Assembly: GCA_019693395.1 (NCBI GenBank)
Contig: JAAMXP010000491.1
Location: 1-52,782, forward strand
Direction: 5' to 3'
Origin: Ettlia oleoabundans
Taxonomy: Eukaryota > Chlorophyta > Chlorophyceae > Chlamydomonadales
Length of the DNA: 52,782 nt
Of this stretch, positions 1 to 11,662 are shown in pieces. The position numbers and the translations under genes were made by a program. The notes beneath the pieces were generated by a model. That model made no database searches and was not told the DNA's origin. It worked only from the letters and a program-made list of their open reading frames with translations. Numbering within the stretch: position 1 is the stretch's first letter; the number at the start of each line of letters is the position of its first letter.

Positions 1-77
1 CTTCATCAGCCCCCACCCCCACTCCCCACCCACCCCCACACGCAAACCATCACCACTCTGGGGTGCACCCACCGCAC

Positions 78-1257
78 CTGTGCCATAGGATCAGCTGCCT
101 CCAGCAGCAGCCGATGTCGGCGTTCAGTGGTGACGCGGGCACGGGAAGCCAGCGCATCAATTGCCGAGTAGATGTTGGGCGCTTCATAGGCCGCTTCAAG
201 CCCGCCTTCAGCAGTCACCTGCAACATCGGGGCACAAGGTAGCAGCTGGTTGTTCGGCTGGGTGGGTAGCTAGCGTGGGAGGCTGAGAGGGTGGGTCAGA
301 TTATGCAGTTGCGAGCGATATTGGGCGGCAGTGTGCTGCCCAGAAAACAACCGGCACATCGCGAAGATTTGCCATGCAGTAGGCAGGCTGCAGCAAGCGT
401 CAGGCTCCACCCTCTCAGCCACGCACCCACATACCACAATGCGCAGACAGGGGCTGGCCAGGCACGATTGACCCACCTGTGCTGCATGTGCTGCCAGGCG
501 TTGGGCTTCTGCCACCCACAGGGCAGTGGCTGCAGGGCCCGACACCAGGGTGAACTTTGAGAAGCGGTTGCAAGCCGTACCGCTGCCAAGCGGAGCCTCT
601 GATGGAGGTGAGGGACATGCATCAGCACCACCTCCTGCCGCTGCTCCTGCCACTCCCACTATCCCATCCCCAACAGGTCTGATGCCACCACCCCTTCTGC
701 CGCTGTGAGTGCTGCTGGCAGACCACACGTGCTTGACGGAGGTGCCAGGCGTGCCGCCCGATGCCCCTGGTCCTGCCGGCTGCTGCGGCTGTCCTGAGGT
801 GCCAGTCTGACGGGGGCTTGCTGCCGCTGCTCCAGCATCACCAGGAGTGTTTGCTGCTCCTAATAACCCCAATTCCTCTGCGCCCATGCCTGGGTTTGAG
901 CTTTGAGTAGGGCTCCCCATAGGGGCCCACACGGGCTCTGGATTGATGCTGTCCTTGGAACGGCGCAGCAGCTGGAAAGTAGCCACCTGCCCCACAGCTG
1001 GCGCGGCCGCTCGGTGCACCTGGACCAAGCGCAGCTCACGGGCGGCAATCTGCGGGGCAGGCGGGTGCCAGGTGGGCGGGCGGCGAGTGCCAGGTGGCAG
1101 GTGGAACAGGAAAAAGTGCGTGGTTGCATGTGGGTCAGACAGGCAAGGGCCCCATTGATGACAGTAACAGGCAAGAGCTGTTGAGTAGTTTTTGGATGTA
1201 TGTAGTAGTTGAATAGTAAAGAAGTCAGGACGGGGTGCAGCACGCTGCCGCGATCCT

Positions 1258-1309
<52 letters not shown>

Positions 1310-3043
1310 GCAGCCTGGCAGGCTCGATGCCTGCCCAGCTCAAGCCAGCATGCATAGCAGCTCAGCACCGCTCCCCATCGCACGCCCCCGGCTTGCCTGC
1401 GTGTAGCACAGCGGGCAGGGCGCGCTCTTGCGCAGCTCTGGGCCCCCGTGTGCCACCAGGTGGCCTATGATTGCGGGGAAGGAGAAAACGTGGCCGCAGG
1501 GGGTGATCTGGGGGCAGAAGGGGCGGTCGTCCAGCGTGATAGGGCAGCGCACCGGCGCTGAGCTCAGCATTTCCACCTGCATGCGGGTTGATGGGACAGG
1601 GCACGGGGAGCAAGGGATCGAGGTGAGAAACACAATTCGCTTCATGACGAACCAGAGCAGCTGTATGTCATCAGTGGTTAATTACGGAAATGGCCAAGGG
1701 AGGAGCGAGGGAGCAAGCAGGCAGATGGGGAGGGGGGAGATCAGCCGCAGGTTACAACCCACCATCACAAACTGGCCACCTGCTTCACCGGGGTTCAGAG
1801 CCAAAGCAACAACAGCCAGCCCTGACAAACAAGAAACCTGGCTCTACCATGGCGCACTCACCTGCACCACATCCTCCCACTCCAGCATTCGATCCGGGTC
1901 GGATTCAAACCGCCGCGCATCCACGGCGTCGGACACAAGGAAGCGGAAGTTGGCCTGCAGTGGCGATTGATGGCAGGCCAGAAGAGTAGGATGTGAGGGG
2001 GAAGATTACAACAATGTGCGAGGAGGAGGCGGGCGAGGGATGAGAGCTTCAGAACAAACATGAGCAAGGGGAGGAAGAGGGCGGACCTTTCAGCATGGCA
2101 GATGCTGGTGCTTGCAGAGCTATGCGGCAGTGTGGTGCATTCCCTCAACACCATGCACACCAATAAAGGCAGGAGGCAGCCAGCCAGCAAGCAAGCACCT
2201 GCAAGAATTTGTTGCGATCGTAAGGCTGTGGCTTGGGGGCGGGACGACGTGGCGGACCGGTGCGCCCGCTGTTGCCCCTGCTGCCTCGTCCGCCGGCTCC
2301 TCCCTGTCGCTCGCTGTCCCGCCTCGTCTGGAACTTGAGCAGGTGGTTGGCTGTGATCCCCCGCCTGCCTGGGCTGGTCCCAAACGAGACCTCTCCCGGA
2401 TGGTGTAGCCCGCTATGGTGCCGGGCGCCGCCACCATGTCCCTCGCTGCCATCGTAAGACCGTCCACCTCCGTAGCTGCCCTGCCCAGAGGTTCCCTGAT
2501 GCTGCTGCTGCTGGTGCTGCCTGTGAGATGCCACATGGCTGCCACTGTCTTGAAGCTCCCGAGAAAGGCTGCCTCGGCCCCTGCCCCGCCCGCCACCTCC
2601 GCGACCGCCGGTTGCAGGCTTGCCATGCCCTGCTGCTACAACCCCAGCTGGACTACTGCTTGCTGCACTCGTTGTGCCTGCAGGTGCAAGCCAACCAGCA
2701 AGCAGCGCGTCCAAGGCTCACTCATTCAGTGCTGTGGAAGCGAGCAGGCAACAGCAGGCAAGTGAATGGCTGCGGCGCAAATATCACCCTCGGATGCCTT
2801 GCTGTGCCAAGTGATCACAAAGGTGTACAGCTGGGTAGATGATGCGATCAGAGAGCCTCAGAAGAAATGCAGCTAGCACACACCTGCCGCGTGGGCGGGT
2901 GTGAAGCTTGTGGCGGCGGCGGATAGCGAAGCCCTGTTGCTGTTGCTGCTGCTGCCTGCTCCATGTTGCCTGCTTTGATTGGCCTGCGCACTGCGCTTTT
3001 GAAACTCTGTTGTGTTTGGGCTCTCTTTGGGCTCACTGCTCAT
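78..3043 (-). CDS. RNF10-like RING finger protein (3' end beyond window)
   Basis: Six exons can be joined in frame on the minus strand: 3043-2884, 2716-2199, 1954-1862, 1576-1397, 1049-477 and 218-78. The gene runs off the low edge, so the C-terminus is missing. Exon 2 ends in a Gly/Arg-rich stretch followed by RRGITANHLLKF, the block before the RING in RNF10 proteins. Exon 3 carries NFRFLVSDAVDARRF, the RNF10 'QFVV-D' block. Exon 4 is a C3HC4-type RING: CPITL, CPQITPCGHVFSF, then CPLC. Exon 5 has the post-RING ARELRLVQVH and RRSKDSINP blocks. RNF10 proteins are RING E3 ligases, known in animals for roles in ribosome quality control and transcription. The yeast relative is Mag2. I infer the same class here, not a specific substrate. 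The ATG at 3043 was chosen because it opens exon 1 with a clean phase-1 junction to exon 2. The 1396-1050 intron begins with GC, not GT. Confidence 0.85.
1257..1309. repeat. (GCTG)n microsatellite
   Basis: About 12 perfect copies of the tetranucleotide lie inside the GC-AG intron of the RNF10-like gene. Read on the opposite strand this is CAGC/GGCA-type sequence, the same family as the longer tract at 20.06 kb. Confidence 0.95.
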
Positions 3044-3527
3044 ACAGCTGCAGGGGCGCTTGAGGGCTCCTGCAGCTTGGTAGGAGTACCAGGCTGCGAG
3101 TAGGGACGGCCAAAGACTGAGACCGCCGAAAGCCACAAGGAAGAGGAGCGGGTCGGAGTTGCGATTAGAACGAGCTGCTACCTGTGTTGCAAGGAGAGCT
3201 AAGAGTTCTCAACTTTGATTTGAGATTGGTGTGCCGCCCGAAGATTGGCGCAGGAACGATGATGAGCTGGCCAGGGCAGCTTTGTCTGCAAGAACGAGCG
3301 GCATCCAACCCGCTGAACTGCAAGATCGCATTACCGCATCTCATCACGCACCCAATTGGCCGGCAGTTGCCAATTTTGATGCCACCAGTGGTGCCTGAGC
3401 GAGCCCTTGACGCAGCATCGCTCTGATCCCTTTGCCACAGTATTGCGTGGATGCTAGCTTCCTCTCGCTTGTGACCAAGCACCTACCCCAGTACACGAGC
3501 AACGGGCAGGCAGCTGTAGCAACAGAG
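3044..3527. promoter_or_regulatory. Shared divergent promoter interval
   Basis: This 484-base gap separates the start codons of the RNF10-like gene (leftward) and the p24 gene (rightward). It must hold both 5' leaders and both promoters. I see no convincing TATA box or other named element. Confidence 0.5.
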
Positions 3528-5714
3528 ATGACTGTGTTTCAAGCCCGCCTGACGGCTGCCTTGATGCTTATGGCAGTGGCTGCGCTCTTGGCGCCATGGA
3601 GCGTGCAGGGCTACGAGTTTGACATGGTGGGTTGGTTGGACACCTGCCGCTCGGTTGTGCTGCCCTCCAGCAAAAGTGGTTGTGGCACTTGCGCCACCAG
3701 CAACAATCTATCTTGACCCTTCTTCTTCACTTGTTGCACAAAGTTCTGGATACTTGCAAGGACATGCGCTTCGAGGCAGTCTTGTGGAAATGCCATGTTC
3801 AACCGCCCACTTTCCGCCGTGCTGGCTTGGCCGCTATGCTATACGGGTGCATGATGTCCGGCAGGTTTTTCAAACCAAGTGCATCATGGAGGATGTGGGA
3901 GAGCACGAGGAGGTGCAGGGCAGCTTCAAGGCCTTTCAGCGGGATCGTCCGGACCAGGCAGTGACCATAGATGCGCGGGCAAGTGGCGGCTGCGTGTGCC
4001 AAACTGCGTCGACATGACCCAGCACCCATAAGCGTGCAGCTGCATGAATGCATGGCTGGGAGCAGAGGTTGTGTGTGGATTGCATGGCACTGGCGGGTCT
4101 GCAACACGTACGCTGCAACAAATACTACAGCACATACGCTGGGCCACAAGCCGCTGAGCAGGCACACAGCCGACCCGCGGATTGCGTTACCACTGTCAGG
4201 CTTATTGTGGTGCTGCAGGAGCCCTGCACCCAACTTTCCCACCTTCCCTGCTGGCTCCTTCCCTTGTTGCAGTTTGAGGACCCGCAGGGGCAGCTTGTGT
4301 TTGAGCGGCAGGGTGCATCATCCGCCGACTTCAAGTTTGTGACAAATGGCGAGGGGGAGTACAAGCTCTGCTTCACGGCAAAAGGTGGGGCTGCAGGCCA
4401 ACCCAGCGGCGTACAAGTTGCGTAGTCAGGCGGCACGTCTTTGGTGTTTGCCGTTATATGCCATTGAGTTTGCGAATGAAAACTTGCACTGTCAGCATCA
4501 GTTGATGATCGTGTGCGCTGTTCTTCTGCTGTTTTGAGCCGTTTCATTCACAGTTTCCCGTGTCTTCCAGCTAGCGCCACAAACTGCCATCCCACCTTTC
4601 CGCCCTGCTCCTCCACGCCGCAGACTACCACACAGCGCAGGGCACACGCATTCGCATGAAATGGAGCTCGGGTGTGGAGGCGCACGATTGGCAGGCGGTG
4701 GCCAAGAAGGACAACCTGAATGTCATTCAGGTGGGCTTGTCTGGGTGTTTGGGGGGGTGCAAGTGGTGTACAAATGTGGTGCACCGCGCTTGAGATAAAG
4801 CTGGGTGGGGTTAGCTTGGTGGCTAGAGGACATGGACCAGCTCATGGCTGGCCAAGTGTTGGGCCAAGGTTGGTTGGGGCCCTGGTACCGTAATGCTCAA
4901 TGTGGGCAAGTGGAATGTGGTAACAGACGATTGCAGCATACTCTGCTAACCCAACGGCTGCCGCAATGCTCGCGTATCGCAGGCCTGCTATGTCTCCCAT
5001 ACTCTAGCCGGCCTGATCCTGCCGGGCGTATGCTGCTGCTGCTACTGGTATGCTCACTTGTCCTCTTGTGTCCAACGTCCTTTTCTGGCCTTGGCCCTGC
5101 CCATAGGTCGAGATGCGGCGGCTGGAGCAGGTAGTGCACACAATCCATCTGGAGCTGCAGAACATCCGGAGAAAGGAGGAGAACTTGCGCAACCTGAATG
5201 GTGAGGTGCCGCTTTGCTCCTTACAAGGCTCTTACTCCCTGTCGCGCAGCGCTCGGTTGGCCCAGCAAAAGCGTGGGCCAACGCTCTGCTGCAAGCCACT
5301 GTCCACACGCCAGTAGCAGCCGTGCTTGTTGAATAGCGCACAGCTTATGCTTGCTCAACAGCTTGATGCAGCTGCCTTCCTGCCTAGCTGCGGGTGCTTC
5401 TTTGAGGAATGCATACCAATAAACTTCCTAATCCATACACTCGCATGGCCCCCGCCCTTCATCCCCTCAGAGGCAACCAACATGCGCGTGGCTTGGTTCA
5501 ACATCTCGGCGGCTCTCATATGCATCGGTCTGGCGGTTTGGCAGCTGTGGTACCTTAACAAGGTGGGTTGCTGCCTGCAAACCAGTCGGTCAGGCGCCGT
5601 TCAGCAAGCTTGGTTGCTGCTGTTTCACTATGCAGCGAAGGACTGCAAGTCGTCATCGGTACGTTCCCTGTTTGCTCTGTTCCGCAGTTTTTCAAACGGA
5701 AGAAGGTACTCTGA
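3528..5714 (+). CDS. p24 (EMP24/GOLD) cargo receptor, delta-like
   Basis: Seven exons join without a phase break: 3528-3626, 3865-3978, 4273-4384, 4624-4730, 5107-5200, 5471-5562 and 5688-5714. They give 214 residues, the normal p24 size. Residues 1-28 form a signal peptide. A GOLD domain follows, with its paired cysteines in TKCIMEDV and YKLCFTAK. Next come SGVEAHDWQAVAKK, a short coiled coil (LEQVVHTIHLELQNIRRKE), a membrane span at about 184-205 and a cytosolic tail FFKRKKVL. That tail has the FF motif and a dilysine KKxx signal for COPI/COPII sorting between ER and Golgi. p24 proteins cycle in the early secretory pathway as cargo adaptors. The delta subfamily is inferred from the tail. 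The intron after 3978 appears to use a GC donor (GCAAGT), because no GT site nearby gives as clean an alignment. A GT alternative about 33 bases downstream would add 11 residues. Confidence 0.93.
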
Positions 5715-6300
5715 GCTGACGACAAGTTCTGGAGCACGTTTCTAACAGCTGCATCCCACCGCCGACGTGGCCACAGCAGCTCTTTGCCCTGGGTGCATCC
5801 CTTAGCTCTCACTGTGTGATCCTGACTGCTCTGTGATTGACGCTTTGCACGACCAACATGCATAGTTTAGGGCAGCTGTGATGCAGTGGGATGGACAGGA
5901 TTTCAGCAGTTCATAGACTGATGCATCGCGGCAACTTCACGAGATTAAAGAATCAAGAGCAGCGCATACAAGAGATGCTCAGTGCCAGAATCTTGTTGAA
6001 GCTGGGGTTGCAAAGGATGTGACCCGGCGGCAGCACTGTTATAGTCTTGGCCCATAGTTCCTTTAGTTAAGCAGCAGCAGCACACTGTTAACTCGGGTGC
6101 AGTGTGGCGGCATCCCTGGGCTCACATTTAGACAATGACTGGCTTTTTTAGGTTTGTGAATTCTTCATTGCACAAACAGCTAATAAATGCCAATGCTGTA
6201 CCACGGCAGATATGGAGGTTTGGGCAGGCACAGGCGATGCTAGGCAGCATTATGATAAGGCAGCAAGGAAGAAGTTGTAGATTGGACGAGCAGGTGGAGG
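5715..6300. other. Intergenic
   Basis: This gap lies between the p24 stop and the 3' end of the ankyrin pseudogene. It presumably holds the p24 3' UTR. I see no gene and no clear TGTAA polyadenylation signal. Confidence 0.5.
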
Positions 6301-6302
6301 AT

Positions 6303-8790
6303 TCAAGACAAGCCCAGTGCAAGTATGTGGTGCAAAATGGGAGACGGAAGGAAAACTCGAAGGCGTGACTGGTTACGGGCCAGCGCCAGCGCGAAAGGTG
6401 CGCAGTCGCAGGGGCCAGGGGCCAGGTGCTGAACCAGGAGGCGCACCTGTGTTGATGAATGTGACAGCGCGGCCGGTAGCGCTCTGCTCAAGCCAGCGCT
6501 GGCAAATGACACAAGAGTCCACCCGTAGTTTGTCAATGGTAGGCGGGCCAGCACACAGTCAGCAATGAGAGTGGCAGCCAAAGCTGGAATGCACTGTGCT
6601 GCCCTGGTTATGGATGCTAGAGCTGAAGCTGCTGGGGTTGCGCGTGCGAGGACACTTGCCATAGCCAAGCCTATGCTGTTGCCTGCATCCTGGTCCAGAC
6701 GCAACAAGCAAGCATCCAGCGGCGTGTGGCCGTTATCGTCAACAACTGTGCAGGTGCCAAATGCAACTTGCAGCAGCAGCTAAAGTGGTCCTGGGTGTAG
6801 TCTAGCAGTTGCTAGGTGCAGTGGTGTTGCGCCGTTACTGGTGATGGACGCTGCTGTAGCTGGTGCTGCCTCCAGCAGAAGCCTAACTGCTTCCGTGTGC
6901 CCGTGGTATGCAGCAACATGTAGGGGAGTCCACATCGCCTCAGTCAGGGCAGTCGCAATGGCAGGTGCTGCGGTAAGCAGCACCGGCACAGCCTCTGCAA
7001 GGCCCTCCGCTGCTGCGCAATGAAGTGGTGTCCACCCCTCATCATCACTGAATGCTGCAGCCGTAGGCACTGCTGAGACGACTGCCTGAATGACAGCCAC
7101 GTTTTGCCTGCAGATTGCTGCCAGCAGTGGGGTGCAACCATAGTCATCAAAGGTTTTGCTGTATCCGGTGAAGCTGGCAGCAACGCCTCGGCCACGGCTA
7201 CGTGCCCGCCGTAGCAGGCAAGATGGAGCGCCAGACGCCCCTCCCCATCAGCCACAGTGGGCAAGGAGTTGGGGCCAAATCCCAGCAGCTGCCGCACCAC
7301 CCCTGCCTCTCCAGCTGCAGCTGCCAAATGAAGAGCGGTGTGTCTGGTGTTGTCAGTGGCCAGCAATGCCTCCGGATGGTTGGCGATGGCTGTGAGTAGC
7401 AGCTGCACCTCCAGAGACATCCCTTGGGCTGCAGCCATGTGCAGGGCTGTTTGGGCGTCGTTTTCGTCGGCAACAAAGACTGCCTCCACTGGTGCTTCTT
7501 TCAGCAGCAACTGCACGCATTCTGTGAGCCCACTTTGGATTGCTTCATGCAACGGAGGGTAACCCTTGCCATTAGGTACTGATACTGCCTCTGGCACAGC
7601 TGCGACAATTTAGCTCACAGCCTCCAGTTGTTCCATAACTATTGCAACATGCAGCGCTGTCTGGCCTGTGACATCACGGTCCTGAGGGTCACAGGCGCCA
7701 AGCAGAAGCGGCAGAATGGCATGGTGGCCGTGCCGTACAGCCCAATGTAGCGGACTGTCGTGCTCAAGTGCTGCAGCTGCTTCAAAGTGACCAGTCACCA
7801 ATAGCTGCACTGCCTCCAAACTGCTCTGCTGGGCTGCTAGGAACAGCGGCGTTGCACCGCCGCTGGTCTCCATTATTCCTGCTGTGGGAGCTGCCTGCAG
7901 CAGCACCTGCATCACATCCAAGTTATCTTCCATTGTTGCCACAAGAAGTGGAGTGCAGCTCTCCACTTTGTTGTACCAGGCAGGATGGAAGGCTGTTTGC
8001 GGGGCCACATCGAGTATCAGCTGTGCAATGCCAGGGTGGCCACATGCCGCGGCACTGTGCAGCGGTGCTGCACCAGAAAGGCTGACAAGGTCCGTTGCAC
8101 CCGGTGCTGCCTCGATTAGCAGCTCAGCTGGTCCTAAATGACCACCAGCAGCTGCAGCGTGCAGAGGCGTGCTGCCACTGCCATCCTGGGCCATGGCTGT
8201 AAGAGGTGCTTCATGTAGCAGCAGCTGCATCACCTCTGTGCCCCCTGCTGCTGCTACAAGGTGCAGAGGGGTAGCATTGTCAGCATCCCTGGCGTAAGCT
8301 GCACCAGGTACTGCTGCCAGCAATAGCTGCACGGCTTTGGGGTCGCCATACTGTGCGGCATGGTGCAGTGGCGTATAAAGCTGCGAGTCCACTGTTGAAG
8401 CGCTGCTGGGTGCTGCAGCCAGAAGCATTGGCATCAGGCTCGTGCGGCCCATGGCTGCTGCTGAATGGAGTGGGATACACCCCATGCTGTCTGCAGCGCT
8501 GACCAGATCTGGGGCTGCAGCCAGCACGAGCTCTGCAATCCCTGCACTGTCATGCTCTGCTGCTGCATGCAGCAGGCTGCGACCCTGCTCTCATCCTTGA
8601 CACGGGCTGCACTGGCTGCAAAAGAAGCAGCAGCTGGGTGCAGCAGCTGTAGCCCAGGTAGGCAGCTGCGCACAGCAATTGTTCATCAGATGCCACGATA
8701 TACTGCGCCTGTAGCGTTCCTGCAAAACAAGAACAGGCTTGGCTAGCAAACTTAACAACACGTGGCACATATGGCCTATTGCATAGCCAT
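6303..8790 (-). pseudogene. Ankyrin-repeat protein gene, decayed
   Basis: More than a dozen ankyrin repeats are readable on the minus strand, with the usual TPLHxAAxxGH and VQLLLxAAP cores. Examples are STPLHAAAAGGH near 8150 and WTPLHVAAYHGH near 6900. The frame is broken several times. An in-frame TAA lies at about 7610 between LEAVS and IVAAVPEAV. A single-base shift occurs near 7150, where FDDYGCTPLLAA continues in another frame. An in-frame TAG sits at 6780-6782 after LHPGPL, and a shift lies near 8590. The breaks fall inside repeats that would otherwise continue, so introns do not explain them well. Intact ankyrin proteins are interaction scaffolds. I infer a recently decayed member of a large family. 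Assembly error is the main alternative. Confidence 0.75.
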
Positions 8791-8869
8791 CCAGTACCCA
8801 CCTACTAGCAAGCTACACCCCAACCCTTGCAGGCTTGACGCGGGCAGCACCCAACAATGTGTCAACTTG

Positions 8870-9393
8870 CACTCACCCAGCACACGACCACAGTGGCTCA
8901 GCTATTTCACCAGCTGCTCAATACTGGTGCCCTCGAGGAAGGTGGTGCCTCCAACGTCAAAGGAGAGCCGCAGTCTGCAGCCAAAGGTTGGCGTTTGCAG
9001 TGCGTGGATCATTGCAGGTTTGACGAAAGTGGTTCAGGACTGCGCATGCTCTGGCGTACCTGGGCAGCATTGCCACCAGCTCTGCCAGTGGTCCCTTTTT
9101 GTTACGTAGGTCAAGGTGGCCAATGCTGTGAAGACCATCATACGCCACTTTGACTGTAGCCAACAAGCAGGCAGCAAGGCAGAGGGCACAGTGGGGGTAT
9201 GAACTCAACCCATCGCATGCAGTGAAGATCGCTGCAGCAAGCTCATCCGCTGCCACAATAAGTCTTCTGGCAGTTGTTTCATGCCAAAGTGGCTACGGGT
9301 GCAGGCCACAACCGTCGGCGGCAGCTGGGTGCAAGCCGTGCCTGTCTGACAGGCTTGCAAACACTCCTCACGTGTCAGCACATTCATCACCAA
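8870..9393 (-). pseudogene. F-box/LRR-like fragment, frame-broken
   Basis: Several frames carry protein-like pieces: KQLPEDLLWQRM (F-box-like, about 9260), VAADELAAAIFTACDGLSS (about 9250), and then LSFDVGGTTFLEGTSIEQL running into an in-frame TAG near 8910. The last piece resembles the first strands of leucine-rich-repeat proteins. The pieces lie just upstream of the ankyrin remnant on the same strand, so they may be its old N-terminal region or a separate dead gene. A further ankyrin-like scrap (GGTPLHLQAQYLL) lies near 9700 on the same strand. Confidence 0.4.
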
Positions 9394-9749
9394 TTCAATT
9401 TGATCTTGCGATTACAACGGCGACACCTTGTGACTCCTTTTGTGCACAAACACAGCCTTCTGCAGCAAAAGAAGTGGCCGGCAAAGGCGGTTGACGGCGG
9501 GAGCGGCACAAACTCTCGATTCTAGCCCAGGCGTTGTTCGTGCACGGCGCGCACTGCAAGTGGGTGACCTCACCATGCGGGTAGGCGCCTTAAAGGCCGC
9601 CGCGCGACTTTTGTTGGTCGCAGCCATCGATAAAAACGAAGCGTGGCGCTCTTTCAACGGGTTGTCACTCAAACGTGATGATCTACTAATGAACAGCAGA
9701 TATTGGGCTTGCAAGTGAAGGGGAGTGCCTCCACTGAGGCGGCGTGCAT

Positions 9750-10030
9750 GTGCGCATGTACACAACACCCTGTTCGTGCCAGCATCACTTGACTATGCCC
9801 TCGTTGGCGGTTTTGCCAGCCAGCCCATGCAGATTGGCTGGCAATGGAGTACAGCCAGCTGCTGGGCTTATACCTCTGGTGATTGGAGGCAAAGTTGCAT
9901 GAGAATATCCCACTCTCAACATTAGGGTGAACCCTACTAGATCAATCTTATGAGTGCACTGCATGAAGCGGCAGCCTTATGAAGTAAACAGGAATGGGCT
10001 GCTCGGCATGTGGGTGCTGGTCAGGCTGTA
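9750..10030. other. Gap without recognisable gene
   Basis: I see nothing coding here. It probably contains the 3' UTR of the ABP1-like gene. Confidence 0.4.
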
Positions 10031-11418
10031 CTAAAGCTCGGGCCCAGCACTAGGCTTGTCTACCCCTTGCGCTGCAAGTACAAGGTGCTGCAAGGCGGCA
10101 GGGACATAGTCTGGGCACTGCCTGTCCCAGAACATGGGGCTCATTGCGGTCCCTGCCGATCCGTCCTCTTAGCTCTCAAAGATCACAGGCTGCAGTACGG
10201 GAATTACAAGCAGACAGACATACAAGGTAGGGGAGGGCTGACACCTGACTGCATTGTTTACCAGGCAACAGGGACAGCAGCATCGCCCGGCAGCATCAGA
10301 GACATCAGGGCCACACCAAAGGGGGCAGAGTGGTATACGAAAGTATCACAAACTCGACCCCAGCAGTGGCAGGCCACAGCAAACGCAGCAATGACTCATT
10401 GTGGCCGCCAAGTAGCCGAGACTGTCCTTTGCGCAAGGTCATGCAGCACGTCCAACCCTCCCCCCCCCCTCTACCCGCCGCACCTTGAATGGCGAGTTGT
10501 CAATAACCACCAGCACCTGGAGGTCCTCTTGCCCTGGATTGCGCACTTGGTGGCGTGCATCGGGCAGGAGGGCAAAGGTGCCGTTGGTGGGTGCTGATGC
10601 CTCAACCACCTTTCCAGACTGCAGGCAAACAAAAGCGCTTAAGGGTGGACAGGCTCAGACGGCACAGCCAACCGAACAGCCCAACGGGGAGCCAGGCAGA
10701 CAGCCAGCTGCTTACGATCTGAATGGCGCAAAATATGCAATGCACCTTAGTCGTACCCATCCACCATCCGCTTCGCTAAGCCCAACTTGCCTTGTCTCTA
10801 ATAAAAACTGCTGCCTCTCCTTGCAGCACCACAAACACCTCGTGGCAGTTGTGGGCATGGATTGGGGTGCCAGACCCGGGGGCAAAGGTCTCCAGCCACA
10901 CCTCAAAGCCGTGCATGCCGTGCTGACGGTGCCCTGCACTGGCGGCATTGTCCGTCGGCTATTGGCAGCACTGCGAGGACGCATGCAATAGGAAGCCCAG
11001 CCGGCCTTGGGCTCACCATGAACGGTAATGTGCTCAAGCCCAGGGATGGGGTGTTTCCCTGGCTGCAGCTCGTCAATTCGGTAAACAGGGCTCAAAGGGT
11101 AGCCTGCATGGCTACATAGGCGGGCACGTGACCGGATGTGGGTTGCAGCTCAGCACCTCCTGCCAGTCCCACTACATATGTGTGGCAAGGAGGAAGTCCG
11201 GCAGAGTCTGGCGACAAGCGAGAATCAAGCAGCACCAGGGATGGTTGCAACAACAGGATTGGCGCCTGATCACCTTTGTAGATATCTGCGCACTTGGAAG
11301 GGCTGCCGACCAGCAGGGTATCGATCTTGCTAAACAGATCGCTCTGGTGTACCCTGCGGCGGGTACCCACGGCCACACCCAAAGCAAAAGACAGGATCGC
11401 GATGATGGCGGATCGCAT
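10031..11418 (-). CDS. Auxin-binding protein 1-like cupin, with in-frame TAA near C-terminus
   Basis: Exons 11418-11274, 11103-11017, 10933-10791, 10618-10484 and 10189-10031 join with correct phases. The protein begins with a hydrophobic signal (MRSAIIAILSFALGVAVG). It then shows GLEHITVHG, HGFEVWLETFAPGSGTPI, HAHNCHEVFVVLQ, DARHQVRNPGQEDLQVLV and, in the last exon, FWDRQCP. These match plant ABP1 block by block. They include the metal ligands (the H-x-H-x3-E of HAHNCHE and the H of ARHQV) and the two terminal cysteines (CADIY and DRQC) that form a disulphide in maize ABP1. ABP1 is a small secretory-pathway and apoplast cupin. Its role as an auxin receptor is debated. Oddities: an in-frame TAA at 10171-10169, where plant ABP1 has a Trp; no KDEL at the end; and a GC donor after 10791. 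A late acceptor just after the TAA would skip the stop but remove about eight conserved positions. Confidence 0.8.
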
Positions 11419-11662
11419 GGCTATCAGGTATAAGCGGAGGAAGCTGAGAGGGTATGTCAGCAGAGGTTGAATGCTCAGCACTGATTGATGCAGCACGTTT
11501 GAGCAGGTCCTCTCATGCCGCGCATGCAAGCGCTCCGTGTCAGGAAACAGGGGCAACTACACTGCATTGAGAGAGGCCATCCAGGGTTGAGCTGGTGCCA
11601 GCAAGGCCCAAGAGACTCCCTTTAGCATTAAGAAAACCTTCTGTGATTACATACTGTTATGG
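11419..11662. promoter_or_regulatory. Shared divergent promoter interval
   Basis: This 244-base gap lies between the ABP1-like start (leftward) and the LRR gene start (rightward). No specific element was recognised. Confidence 0.4.

Noticed and set aside
4385..4623. Retained reading of p24 introns as coding
   Set aside because: Phases, GT/AG sites and the family alignment all require removal of these segments.
10010..10597. 195-codon plus-strand frame
   Set aside because: It lies antisense to conserved ABP1-like exons and shows no family feature.
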